DNA of 15,987 nt from an uncultured Bacteroidota bacterium (GTDB taxonomy: Bacteria; Bacteroidota; Bacteroidia; Bacteroidales; P3), in assembly GCA_900545215.1 (NCBI GenBank), contig UQXW01000048.1, positions 1 through 15,987 on the forward strand. The letters are read 5' to 3'. The position numbers and the translations under genes are program-made. Below are positions 7,821-14,864 of the stretch, in pieces; position 1 is the first letter of the stretch; every line of letters starts with the position of its first letter. Below the pieces are notes generated by a model. The model saw only the letters and a list, made by a program, of their open reading frames with translations, made no database searches and was not told the origin of the DNA.

Positions 7821-10448
7821 ATGAGAAAAATCGCTTTAATCTCTTTCATCTGCTGTTTATGCAGTTTTAATCTGGCAATCGGACAGGGCTGTGCTGCCGT
7901 TTATGCAAAGAAAATCAAGGTTCAAAACGGCGTTACCGACACTATCGACTTCTCTGCTCAGGAACTGAACAACGGAATACAAATGCAGTGCGGAGAAACG
8001 TATATGTTGGGAGCTGATATATTCCTTCCGGGAGGAGGTACGACTCAATATGAGGTTGAACAGATACCATACACCCCTCCTGTATCCTATACCATAGACG
8101 GGCAAGGTACGTCTTATGCTTCCAGTTTATGCAATAGTGATGATGCATGGGGAAACCTGATTACGCTGAACTATGGTTATGTATCAGGAGATCCCGATGT
8201 GCCTAATTTTACGTTTGATTTTTATGGTCAAACTTACCCTTATGCCGTTATCGGTGCGAATGGTCTTATCTCATTCGATTATACAAATCCTGATTGCGTG
8301 ACACCCTACGGAGCTACTTCATGTAAGCATTGTCAATATACACAAGAAGGATTAGGTTCTATACCACGTGCTAACCGTTATAGGAATTGCATCATGGCTC
8401 CATACTATGATATAAATTTTGGAATAGGGGGAGAGATATATTTTAAGATTATAGGTGAGTACCCTTGTCGAAAAATGATATTAAGTTACTATCAAGTTCC
8501 TATGTTCCGTTGCACAAGCGAGATTGCGACCCACATGTGCGTATTATACGAGACTTCTAATGTCATAGAATTTTATATTCAAAATAAACCGATTTGTACA
8601 GAGTGGGAAAATGGATTGGCTACTCTTGGTATTCAAAATGCTGACGGAAGCGATGGCATCACTATACCCGGATATAATAGCAGCGTTTGGAGTGCTCAGA
8701 ATGAAGCTTGGCGAATAAAGCCTGTAGGAGAGTTACCCTATACTATGAACTGGTATAAAAGAAGTGCAACCGATTATAATCAGCCTTTGCAGGAAGTGAC
8801 GCAAGATGATCAAGGAAGAGTGTTGATTGATGTCAATGCAGAAAGCGGTCCGATGAGATATTTCGTAAAAGCGGAGGTGTGGAGGAATGATGGTTATACT
8901 TTCGAGGTTATAGACTCTTCCGCCGTGTATTATCCTATAGATATGCCGGATATTGTTATTTCGCATAATGACAAGGTTACCTATATGGATACGGTGTGCA
9001 GAGGCGAAAATGTGAATTTCCAGCTCAGCGGAGGCGGAGAGAACGGAAAGTACTATCAGATTGCTCCTTTCGCAAATCCGGAAGATACCAATGTCGAATT
9101 GCAAACGACTTTCACGAGAGCGAACAACCGCAATGTGGATTCGGTGAAGTATGTTTTCAAGATAGAGAACTACGATCAACATGGTGTATTGGTATGTACA
9201 AGATATGATTCCTGCGTTGTGATGAACAGGAGTTTCAATGTGGAGTTGAGGGAGGATTTGACGATATGCAGGAACGATGAAGTGATGTTGACGGATATTT
9301 TGAAAGAACACCCGGGTACGTCTTCTTGGAGTACGGGAGCCACGGGCGATACGCTGAATTTTGCTCCTCAAGAAACGGGGAACTATATCCTTGTCAAGAC
9401 TGATAACTTGGGTTGTACGGCAAGCGATACGATCCATATAACAGTCAATGATTCGCCGGAGGTTACGATAAGCGGCACGATGGCTATTTGTGCCGGCACT
9501 TCGACAAGGCTGACAGCAACGGCAAATCCTGCGGATTGCGTTTTCGAATGGAGCGATGGCAGCACGGAGAGTTCGATAGTGGTAACCCCTGCTGCGGATG
9601 AGACTTATACGGTGAGCGTTAAGTTGCCTCCTGCGATGTGTGAGACGGTGAAGACTGCCACGGTGGAGGTGAAACCTTTGCCAACGATAGTATTGAGCGA
9701 GGATAAGTTAATTTGCGAAGGTGAGACGGCGGAGATAAATGTGAACGGAGATGCAACCTTATGGGTTTGGGAGACATCGGATCCTGCAGTGAACGGAAGC
9801 AACGCCGCCAACTTCGTCGTTTCTCCGAATAGTTCGACTTTGTACAGGGTGCATGGTTACAATGAAATAAATTGTCATTCGCAAGATGAGCTGACCGTAA
9901 CGGTGGAACCTAAGCCTACGCCTATCATCCATTTGAATCCGGGCGTACTCGACGCATTGGATCCTACGACCATCATAACAGACGGTTCGCGAGGCAATGT
10001 TTCCAGAATGTGGACTTTGTCCGATGGCTTTACTTCCGATGATGAGTCTTTTGTTCATACATTCCCATTGACGGACACCACGATGCGTTTCGACATAAAC
10101 CTCGTGGCTTATTCCAATGCCGGCTGCGTGGATTCCATCTCCACATTCATAAGGGTGAAGAGAGACCATTTCCTTTGGGCTCCGACGGGCATTTATCTTC
10201 ATGACAACAATCCTGCGAACAGAGTGTTCCGTCTGTGGATTGATAACATCGTGGAATATGAACTTATGATATTCAACCGCAACGGCGAATTGATGTTCAA
10301 GACGAGTAACATAGAAAAGGCGTGGAATTGTACTTACAAGGGTGAACCGGTTATGCAGGGCGTTTATGTTTGGAAGGTAAAGTACAGACATAACGATGCA
10401 CCTAACAGGTTGGAAAGCGAGACGGGTACGTTCATGATTTACAATTAG
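7821..10448 (+). CDS. large T9SS type-B sorted cell-surface protein (gliding-motility-type C-terminal domain)
   Basis: This 875-residue protein is probably exported by Sec and carried to the surface by the type IX secretion system. The start at 7821 gives a normal signal peptide (MRKIALISFICCLCSFNLAIG); the frame is open further upstream but lies before the likely promoter. Residues about 105-300 resemble a domain common in Bacteroidota surface proteins, with VIGANGLISFD (143-153), MAPYYDINFGIGGEIYF, VLYETSNVIEFYI and EAWRIKP. Three Ig-like, cysteine-containing segments follow (about 470-545, 546-618, 619-697), then a PKD-like segment (about 698-780). The last 90 residues are a type-B T9SS C-terminal domain: YELMIFNRNGELMFKT, then W834 and GVYVWKVKY. 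No enzyme motif is visible; an adhesin or structural role is an inference. Base composition differs between the N-terminal third and the rest (see findings). Confidence 0.88.
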   Translation: MRKIALISFICCLCSFNLAIGQGCAAVYAKKIKVQNGVTDTIDFSAQELNNGIQMQCGETYMLGADIFLPGGGTTQYEVEQIPYTPPVSYTIDGQGTSYASSLCNSDDAWGNLITLNYGYVSGDPDVPNFTFDFYGQTYPYAVIGANGLISFDYTNPDCVTPYGATSCKHCQYTQEGLGSIPRANRYRNCIMAPYYDINFGIGGEIYFKIIGEYPCRKMILSYYQVPMFRCTSEIATHMCVLYETSNVIEFYIQNKPICTEWENGLATLGIQNADGSDGITIPGYNSSVWSAQNEAWRIKPVGELPYTMNWYKRSATDYNQPLQEVTQDDQGRVLIDVNAESGPMRYFVKAEVWRNDGYTFEVIDSSAVYYPIDMPDIVISHNDKVTYMDTVCRGENVNFQLSGGGENGKYYQIAPFANPEDTNVELQTTFTRANNRNVDSVKYVFKIENYDQHGVLVCTRYDSCVVMNRSFNVELREDLTICRNDEVMLTDILKEHPGTSSWSTGATGDTLNFAPQETGNYILVKTDNLGCTASDTIHITVNDSPEVTISGTMAICAGTSTRLTATANPADCVFEWSDGSTESSIVVTPAADETYTVSVKLPPAMCETVKTATVEVKPLPTIVLSEDKLICEGETAEINVNGDATLWVWETSDPAVNGSNAANFVVSPNSSTLYRVHGYNEINCHSQDELTVTVEPKPTPIIHLNPGVLDALDPTTIITDGSRGNVSRMWTLSDGFTSDDESFVHTFPLTDTTMRFDINLVAYSNAGCVDSISTFIRVKRDHFLWAPTGIYLHDNNPANRVFRLWIDNIVEYELMIFNRNGELMFKTSNIEKAWNCTYKGEPVMQGVYVWKVKYRHNDAPNRLESETGTFMIYN

Positions 10449-10467
10449 GATTTTGAATTTTCGAGCT

Positions 10468-10755
10468 ATGATAAGGATAGAGGATATAGAAAGAGCGAAA
10501 GGGCTTTTGGAGGCAGAAAAGGTGCAGGAGGCAATAGAATTGCTGGATATGCTGATTGCAGATGAGGAAGATATGTTGAAAGACGAGGCATTTTATGTTC
10601 GCGGAAACGCTTTCCGCAGGGGCAATCATTGGAAAGAAGCAATCAACAGCTATACGAGGGCGATAGAACTCAATCCGCAATCACCGGCTCTGGCGATGAG
10701 GGAGAGTTGTATCGAGATATTGAACTTCTTCAACAAGGATATGTTTAACCATTAA
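10468..10755 (+). CDS. small TPR-repeat protein
   Basis: A 95-residue protein without signal peptide or membrane segment, so probably cytosolic. It is almost entirely helical, with two TPR-like hairpins: IERAKGLLEAEKVQEAIELL (about 5-24) and a better-conserved second unit with DEAFYVRGNAFRRGNHWKEA followed by INSYTRAIELNPQSPALA. TPRs bind partner proteins; the partner is unknown. I chose the ATG at 10468 rather than the TTG at 10453, since the extra five residues add nothing. The gene starts 19 bases after the T9SS protein and shares its terminator, so the two form an operon, but that does not prove a shared function. Small TPR proteins like this are widespread in Bacteroidales. Confidence 0.8.
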   Translation: MIRIEDIERAKGLLEAEKVQEAIELLDMLIADEEDMLKDEAFYVRGNAFRRGNHWKEAINSYTRAIELNPQSPALAMRESCIEILNFFNKDMFNH

Positions 10756-10776
10756 CATGGCAAGATGATACTATCG

Positions 10777-10813
10777 GCGAGGGACGGGATTGATTTCTGT
10801 CCCTCGCTTTTTT
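10777..10813 (+). terminator. strong intrinsic terminator of the surface-protein operon
   Basis: GCGAGGGAC (10777-10785) pairs perfectly with GTCCCTCGC (10799-10807), the stem can be extended inward with G-U and A-U pairs, and a run of six T's (10808-10813) follows on the plus strand. Confidence 0.92.
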
Positions 10814-10821
10814 GTTTGTAG

Positions 10822-10848
10822 AAAAAAGCGAAGATTGCAGAACTTCGT
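10822..10848 (-). terminator. probable intrinsic terminator of hpf
   Basis: On the minus strand a short stem (10843-10848 with 10828-10833; five Watson-Crick pairs plus a G-U) is followed directly by CTTTTTT-type sequence (10822-10827). The stem is short, so this is less certain than the other terminators here. Confidence 0.5.
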
Positions 10849-10882
10849 GAATTGCCTCTTCGTCTTCTCGATTTGGTGTAGA

Positions 10883-11173
10883 TTATTTCTTTTCTTTGAA
10901 CTTACCTATCTGAGTTTTCAAGGCGTCAACGGATAACATGACAGCTTCCTCGAAACTATCTGCCTGCTTGGTTACAAACAAGTCGTTGCCTCTTACCACA
11001 AGCCTTATGTCAGCTATCTTGTTGTTATTGGTTTCCGGCTTGTCCACTTTCAAGGTAACATCAGCCTGTAAGACCTCTGGCAACAATCTTTCCAACTTTC
11101 CGACCTTTTCATTCACGAAGTTCTGCAATTTCTCTTCCGGAGAGAATTTAACTGCATTGATTACCACTTTCAT
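10883..11173 (-). CDS. hpf: short-form ribosome hibernation promoting factor (HPF/RaiA family)
   Basis: This 96-residue protein has the single HPF/RaiA domain (beta-alpha-beta-beta-beta-alpha) and no C-terminal extension, so it is a short-form hibernation factor. These bind the 30S decoding site in slow growth and either silence 70S ribosomes or help form 100S dimers. Recognisable parts are MKVVINAVKFSPEEKLQNFV at the start, the KLERLLPEVLQADVTLKVD strand region, and the final helix DSFEEAVMLSVDALKTQIGK. The ATG is preceded by a strong Shine-Dalgarno (11178-11185), unusual in this window. It lies downstream of the xerC-like gene on the same strand; this pairing is common in Bacteroidales. Confidence 0.93.
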   Translation of the reverse strand: MKVVINAVKFSPEEKLQNFVNEKVGKLERLLPEVLQADVTLKVDKPETNNNKIADIRLVVRGNDLFVTKQADSFEEAVMLSVDALKTQIGKFKEKK

Positions 11174-11177
11174 TATG

Positions 11178-11185
11178 ACCTCCTT
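11178..11185 (-). promoter_or_regulatory. strong Shine-Dalgarno sequence of hpf
   Basis: The minus strand reads AAGGAGGT, a near-complete anti-16S match, with GGAGG five bases from the hpf ATG. Most other genes here lack such a site, so it fixes the start and suggests efficient initiation. Confidence 0.8.
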
Positions 11186-11233
11186 TTTGTTTTTAAGTTC
11201 ATGATTTTACATGAGAACGACTTTCCTATCGTT

Positions 11234-11277
11234 TGAACAATCCGTTATAGGGATTGTTCATGCAAATCCATGGATTT
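11234..11277. repeat. hairpin plus adjacent 14-base palindrome between xerC and hpf
   Basis: A perfect 10-base inverted repeat (11234-11243 against 11251-11260, 7-base loop) is followed four bases later by the perfect palindrome AAATCCATGGATTT (11264-11277), which overlaps the xerC stop codon. Neither is followed by a good U tract on the minus strand, so they may be a weak terminator, an RNA-processing structure or a protein-binding site. Confidence 0.6.
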
Positions 11278-12187
11278 ATTGTTTTTCCGTTTGTCCGTCC
11301 GTGTCTTCTCCGGCTCTCGGGTGAGCCAATTTGTACGCTTTTTTCAACTCTTCTATGGTTGTGTGCGTATAAACCTGCGTCGAAGCCAGACTCGAATGTC
11401 CCAAAATCTCTTTTACGGAGTTCAGATCGGCTCCCTGTTTCAATATGTTGGACGCAAAACTGTGTCTTAATACGTGCGGAGAGTATTGTCCGACCGATGA
11501 AACGATTTCCAATTCCCGACATACCAAAGTATAAAGCTGCTTCTTCGTCATAGGTTCGAACTTTCTGTTGATAAGCAACTTCGGTGCCGTGATGTTCAAG
11601 GCATGTTTTCTGTCGATATACTCTCTCAGTTTGTCCAACAAACTGCGGCTTATCGGTACTATTCGTTCCTTTCGACCCTTTCCTTCGATTCTTATTTCAC
11701 TGGCCTCATAGTTTATATCGTTTTCCTCTATCTCCAACAACTCTGCCTGTCTCATTCCCGTTGCGTACAACAATTCCAAAATCAAACTGTTTCTCACGCC
11801 TATGAAACTTGTATCCTGTTGCTTTTCTGCGAGTACTTTTTCCATGTCATCGGTCAATACGATGTTAGGGTTTTTACGAGTAACTTTGGGAGCAACGATT
11901 TTCAACATCGGGTTTTGTTTTATAAGCCCCTCTCTTGCCATGAAAGTGAAATAAGTCCTCAAACTTGCAACTTTCCTGCTTATGCTACGGTTTGAAACAT
12001 TGTTTTCTTTCAAATTCACCAGCCATAGCCTAATCATGGCAGCCGTTACATCTTTCTCGTCCGAAATGCCGCATTCTCTCTGCATACATGCAGCAAATTG
12101 GTTTATGTCTGCAGTGTAAGCTAATATAGTATGCGGAGAGTAATCTCTTTCTGCTCTAAGGTATTCTACGAATTTGTCTGTGTGCAT
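11276..12187 (-). CDS. xerC: XerC/XerD-type tyrosine recombinase
   Basis: This 303-residue site-specific recombinase has the usual length and both domains. The N-terminal SAM-like core-binding domain spans about 1-90 (FVEYLRAERDYSPHT at its start). The catalytic domain spans about 108-290, with R146 (TGMRQAEL), K170 (GKGRKERIVP), H238-x-x-R241 (HVLRHSFAS), H264 (LGHSSLAST) and nucleophile Y273 (QVYTHTT). Such enzymes resolve chromosome dimers at dif or act on mobile elements. The position between rpsU and hpf, as in many Bacteroidales, points to a housekeeping Xer role; XerC versus XerD cannot be settled from motifs alone. The acidic, low-complexity tail (about 291-303) follows the fold. A possible promoter lies just upstream, overlapping the rpsU terminator region. 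Confidence 0.92.
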   Translation of the reverse strand: MHTDKFVEYLRAERDYSPHTILAYTADINQFAACMQRECGISDEKDVTAAMIRLWLVNLKENNVSNRSISRKVASLRTYFTFMAREGLIKQNPMLKIVAPKVTRKNPNIVLTDDMEKVLAEKQQDTSFIGVRNSLILELLYATGMRQAELLEIEENDINYEASEIRIEGKGRKERIVPISRSLLDKLREYIDRKHALNITAPKLLINRKFEPMTKKQLYTLVCRELEIVSSVGQYSPHVLRHSFASNILKQGADLNSVKEILGHSSLASTQVYTHTTIEELKKAYKLAHPRAGEDTDGQTEKQ

Positions 12188-12204
12188 AAAAAATGTAGCT
12201 TAGT

Positions 12205-12234
12205 CAAACTTTATTTTCTATTTTAAGAGTACAA
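12205..12234 (-). promoter_or_regulatory. possible promoter of xerC
   Basis: On the minus strand AAAGTTTG (12205-12212) matches the -7 consensus TAnnTTTG except for its first base, and GTTG (12232-12235) lies 19 bases upstream. It is placed between the rpsU terminator and the xerC start, where a promoter would be needed. Confidence 0.4.
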
Positions 12235-12237
12235 CGG

Positions 12238-12267
12238 AAAAAAGGCTTGCAATGTTGTTGCAAGCCT
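12238..12267 (-). terminator. intrinsic terminator of rpsU
   Basis: AGGCTTGCAA (12243-12252) pairs perfectly with 12258-12267 around a 5-base loop, and the minus strand runs into TTTTTT (12238-12243) right after the stem. It begins about 21 bases past the rpsU stop. Confidence 0.88.
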
Positions 12268-12288
12268 CTCATTTTTTTTTGAGGAGAC

Positions 12289-12486
12289 CTATTTATCCAT
12301 CGCTTGCTGTTGCAACTTCTGGATATAAATCGCTCTCAACTTACGATCTCTTGCCACTACCGAAGGCTTGGTGAATTTTTGTCGATTTCTCAACTCTCTC
12401 ACCACACCGGTTTTCTCAAATTTTCTTTTCAACTTTTTGAGAGCTCTCTCAATGTTTTCGCCTTCTTTAATAGGAACAATAATCAT
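12289..12486 (-). CDS. rpsU: 30S ribosomal protein S21
   Basis: A 65-residue basic protein of the small ribosomal subunit, with the normal length for the family. It begins MIIVPIKEGENIERALKKLK and continues with the typical KRKFEKTGVVRELRNRQKF stretch and a lysine/arginine-rich helical tail. In Bacteroidota S21 sits near the anti-Shine-Dalgarno end of 16S rRNA and is linked to the sequestering of that element, in keeping with the scarcity of Shine-Dalgarno sites in this window (established for the phylum, not shown here). It has its own promoter and terminator, so it is probably a single-gene unit. Confidence 0.97.
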   Translation of the reverse strand: MIIVPIKEGENIERALKKLKRKFEKTGVVRELRNRQKFTKPSVVARDRKLRAIYIQKLQQQAMDK

Positions 12487-12544
12487 AATTAATACCTCTT
12501 TCTGTTTTGTTGTTAGTAATTGATTGAACTGTATTTTTGTCCTG

Positions 12545-12575
12545 CAAAGGTATTCATTTTCCCTGTAACTGCAAA
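12545..12575 (-). promoter_or_regulatory. Bacteroidetes-type promoter of rpsU
   Basis: On the minus strand TTTG (12572-12575), a 19-base spacer, and TACCTTTG (12545-12552) fit the consensus -33 TTTG and -7 TAnnTTTG exactly. The -33 element lies inside the 3' end of the upstream thioesterase gene. Start of transcription near 12538, about 50 bases before the ATG. Confidence 0.8.
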
Positions 12576-12991
12576 ACTTTCTGTAACTTTTCTGTTATCC
12601 AACTCGGACACACCACAGGCTTTCCGCTATGTATGTCTATAAACGCCAATATGTTATATCCATTGCATAAGACCTTGACTTCTCCGTTTTCAATCTTTGA
12701 AATACGGTAATCGAATCTCATTTTGACGCTTGGCAGGCGTTCTATACTGCATCTGATTGTCAGAATTTCATCATATTCGGCAGGTGAAATATACTTGGCA
12801 TACTGTTCGATGACAGGCATTCGCACTCCGCAAGCCTCCACGTCTTTGTAATTGATTCCGAGAGTTCGCATGGTTTCGCATCTTGCCCGTTCAAAAAAAC
12901 GGAAATAGTTGCTGTTGTGAACAACGCCCATTTTATCTGTGTCCACATACTCTACCCTCACCTTTGTATCGAAACCGTAAATTTCCGCCAT
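12554..12991 (-). CDS. hotdog-fold acyl-CoA thioesterase (4HBT/YbgC-like)
   Basis: This 145-residue cytosolic protein hydrolyses acyl-CoA (or acyl-ACP) thioesters by family inference. Length and sequence fit the 4-hydroxybenzoyl-CoA thioesterase/YbgC group: the N-terminal VRVEYVDTDKMGVVHNSNYF (12-31) matches the family signature Y-x-D-T-D-x-x-G-x-V-x-x-x-x-Y with the catalytic-type aspartate in DTD, followed by FFERARCETMRTLG at the hot-dog helix. The histidine is in VVHNSNY rather than the more usual YHxxY, a minor variation. The physiological substrate cannot be read from sequence, and no Tol-Pal genes lie nearby, so the YbgC name should not be taken literally. It starts 16 bases after the rpmB terminator hairpin and ends next to the rpsU promoter. 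Confidence 0.88.
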   Translation of the reverse strand: MAEIYGFDTKVRVEYVDTDKMGVVHNSNYFRFFERARCETMRTLGINYKDVEACGVRMPVIEQYAKYISPAEYDEILTIRCSIERLPSVKMRFDYRISKIENGEVKVLCNGYNILAFIDIHSGKPVVCPSWITEKLQKVLQLQGK

Positions 12992-13007
12992 GCCTTAAAT
13001 CAAAACA

Positions 13008-13030
13008 GGAGTTCGACAAAATCGAACTCC
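13008..13030 (-). terminator. intrinsic terminator of rpmB
   Basis: GGAGTTCGA (13008-13016) and TCGAACTCC (13022-13030) form a perfect 9-bp stem with a 5-base loop; the minus strand continues TGTTTTGATTT. It is 37 bases after the rpmB stop and 16 bases before the thioesterase start. Confidence 0.75.
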
Positions 13031-13067
13031 CAAGCTAAATTCCTCTAATCAAAACAATATAATCTGC

Positions 13068-13307
13068 TTAGAATTTGATAATCCCCTTTTCTATGGAATT
13101 ATTCAAACAAGCCATTATACCTTTCTTGTTGATTGTTCTCATTCCCGCAGGAGTAACTTTCAAGGTTATCCACAAATCTTCTTCGGGAATATAGAATTTC
13201 TTCATTTGCAAGTTAGGATAAAATCTTCTCTTCGTTTTGATATTCGAGTGAGAAACTCTGTTTCCTACCAATGCTTTCTTACCTGTAATCTCACAAATTT
13301 TTGACAT
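13068..13307 (-). CDS. rpmB: 50S ribosomal protein L28
   Basis: A 79-residue large-subunit protein starting MSKICEITGKKALVGNRVSH, with the typical NIKTKRRFYPNLQMKKFYIP region and a VTPAGMRTINKKG stretch. I chose the ATG at 13307; an in-frame GTG 30 bases upstream (13337) would start only a few bases after the predicted transcription start and adds non-conserved residues. Only one CxxC-free cysteine is visible (C5), so this is a zinc-independent form. In many Bacteroidales rpmB is followed by rpmG, a DUF4295 gene and ftsY; here a terminator and a thioesterase follow instead. Confidence 0.95.
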   Translation of the reverse strand: MSKICEITGKKALVGNRVSHSNIKTKRRFYPNLQMKKFYIPEEDLWITLKVTPAGMRTINKKGIMACLNNSIEKGIIKF

Positions 13308-13350
13308 CTCTATACCGTTATTATATTCGTACTTCACGTATTTCGGGTTG

Positions 13351-13381
13351 CAAAGTTCGGAAAATTTACTGATTTGACAAA
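13351..13381 (-). promoter_or_regulatory. Bacteroidetes-type promoter of rpmB
   Basis: On the minus strand TTTG (13378-13381), a 19-base spacer and GAACTTTG (13351-13358) fit the consensus except that the first T of TAnnTTTG is G. Transcription would start near 13344, giving a leader of about 37 bases before the ATG at 13307. Confidence 0.6.
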
Positions 13382-13417
13382 ACTTTTGAACCCTTTTTTA
13401 TGCAGACAGACTGAAGC

Positions 13418-14707
13418 CTATCTTGCAAATTTGAAGTTAGTACCCAAGTAAACAGCTTGTTCTCCAAGCATTTCTTCTATTCTCAACAACTGATTGTACT
13501 TGCATATTCTGTCCGTTCTCGAAGCAGAACCGGTCTTGATTTGTCCCGTATTCAAAGCAACAGCCAAGTCGGCAATCGTCGTGTCCTCTGTTTCTCCGCT
13601 TCTGTGGCTCATGACGGCTGTGTAACCGTTTCTGTATGCAAGATTAACTGCATCTATCGTCTCGGTAAGCGTGCCTATCTGATTAACCTTAACCAAGATG
13701 GAGTTTGCAACGCCTTTTTCTATGCCCATTCTCAAACGAGAAGGATTGGTTACGAACAAGTCATCGCCCACCAACTGTATTTTATCACCCAAAGTATCGG
13801 TCAAGGCTTTCCAACCTTTCCAATCGTCCTCCGCCATTCCGTCTTCTATGGAGATGATAGGATATTTGTTCACCCATTCCTTCCAATAAGAAACCATTTG
13901 CTCGGGGGTAAGTTTTTCTCCGGAGGATTTGTGCAAGTGATAAACATTTTCTTCCGGTATATAATATTCGCTCGAAGCCGGATCCAAAGCAATGCAGATG
14001 TCGCTGCCCGGTTTGTATCCCGCTTTTTCGATGGCGGTCAATATAACCTCGATGGCCTCTTCATTGGAACCGAGGTTGGGAGCGAAACCGCCCTCGTCGC
14101 CAACATTGGTGGAATATCCCTTGGATTTCAACACGTCTTTAAGATTATGGAATACCTCTGCACCCATTTGCAAAGCTCTTGAAAAACAATCCGCACCCAC
14201 AGGCATTACCATGAACTCTTGAAAATCTATGCTGTTGTCCGCATGAGAACCGCCATTCAAGATATTCATCATCGGAATAGGCAATGTGTTGGCATTAACA
14301 CCGCCCACATATCTGTACAACTCCTGTCCCGTTTCCATGGCAGCCGCTTTCGCACAAGCCAAAGAAACTCCCAAAATGGCATTGGCACCCAACTTGGATT
14401 TGTTTTCCGTGCCATCTATTTCAATCATTCTGGCATCGATGGCACCCTGCTCGTTGACCATCATGCCTTTCAATTCGTCGGACAAAATCGTGTTTACGTT
14501 CTTCACAGCCTGCAACACACTCTTGCCACCGAAACAACTCTTGTCTCCGTCTCTCAACTCGCAAGCCTCATGCACACCTGTCGAAGCCCCCGAAGGTACG
14601 GCTGCTCTTCCGAACGCACCGGCATCGGTATAAACTTCCACTTCGACAGTCGGGTTTCCCCTTGAATCAAGGATTTGCCTTGAATGAATTCCAATAATCT
14701 GAGACAT
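13418..14707 (-). CDS. eno: enolase (2-phosphoglycerate dehydratase)
   Basis: Enolase turns 2-phosphoglycerate into PEP, the step before PPDK, in the cytosol. The 429-residue length is normal. The family start SQIIGIHSRQILDSRGNPTV (2-21) is intact; the flexible loop VPSGASTGVHE lies at 37-47. Catalytic and Mg-binding residues are in place: E205 in GDEGGF, D242 (ALDPASSE), E288 (SIEDGM), D315 (VGDDLFVTN), K340 (LVKVNQIGTLTET) and H368 (MSHRSGETED). The ATG at 14707 follows a clear Shine-Dalgarno (AAAGGAG, 14714-14720). There is no obvious terminator in the 110 bases after the stop, so some transcription may continue into rpmB. Confidence 0.99.
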   Translation of the reverse strand: MSQIIGIHSRQILDSRGNPTVEVEVYTDAGAFGRAAVPSGASTGVHEACELRDGDKSCFGGKSVLQAVKNVNTILSDELKGMMVNEQGAIDARMIEIDGTENKSKLGANAILGVSLACAKAAAMETGQELYRYVGGVNANTLPIPMMNILNGGSHADNSIDFQEFMVMPVGADCFSRALQMGAEVFHNLKDVLKSKGYSTNVGDEGGFAPNLGSNEEAIEVILTAIEKAGYKPGSDICIALDPASSEYYIPEENVYHLHKSSGEKLTPEQMVSYWKEWVNKYPIISIEDGMAEDDWKGWKALTDTLGDKIQLVGDDLFVTNPSRLRMGIEKGVANSILVKVNQIGTLTETIDAVNLAYRNGYTAVMSHRSGETEDTTIADLAVALNTGQIKTGSASRTDRICKYNQLLRIEEMLGEQAVYLGTNFKFAR

Positions 14708-14713
14708 CTTCTT

Positions 14714-14720
14714 CTCCTTT
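14714..14720 (-). promoter_or_regulatory. Shine-Dalgarno sequence of eno
   Basis: The minus strand reads AAAGGAG, six bases from the ATG. Together with the site before hpf it is one of only two strong sites in the window. Confidence 0.7.
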
Positions 14721-14756
14721 TTTACTTCTGAATTACTTACTATTTATTTCCGTCTG

Positions 14757-14790
14757 CAAAGATAGCACATTTCCATAAAACGATAAACAA
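14757..14790 (-). promoter_or_regulatory. Bacteroidetes-type promoter of eno
   Basis: On the minus strand TATCTTTG (14757-14764) matches TAnnTTTG exactly, with a TTG (14788-14790) 23 bases upstream as a slightly long-spaced -33 element. Start near 14750, about 43 bases before the ATG. Confidence 0.6.
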
Positions 14791-14864
14791 GCAATGCCGA
14801 AAAACAGTTCATTCACCCATTCGCAAGAAAGCCCATGTTTAGCGGACGGCAATAAATAGTGAAA

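Noticed and set aside
10453..10467. TTG start of the small TPR protein
   Set aside because: Adds five unconserved residues; the ATG at 10468 is a better start.
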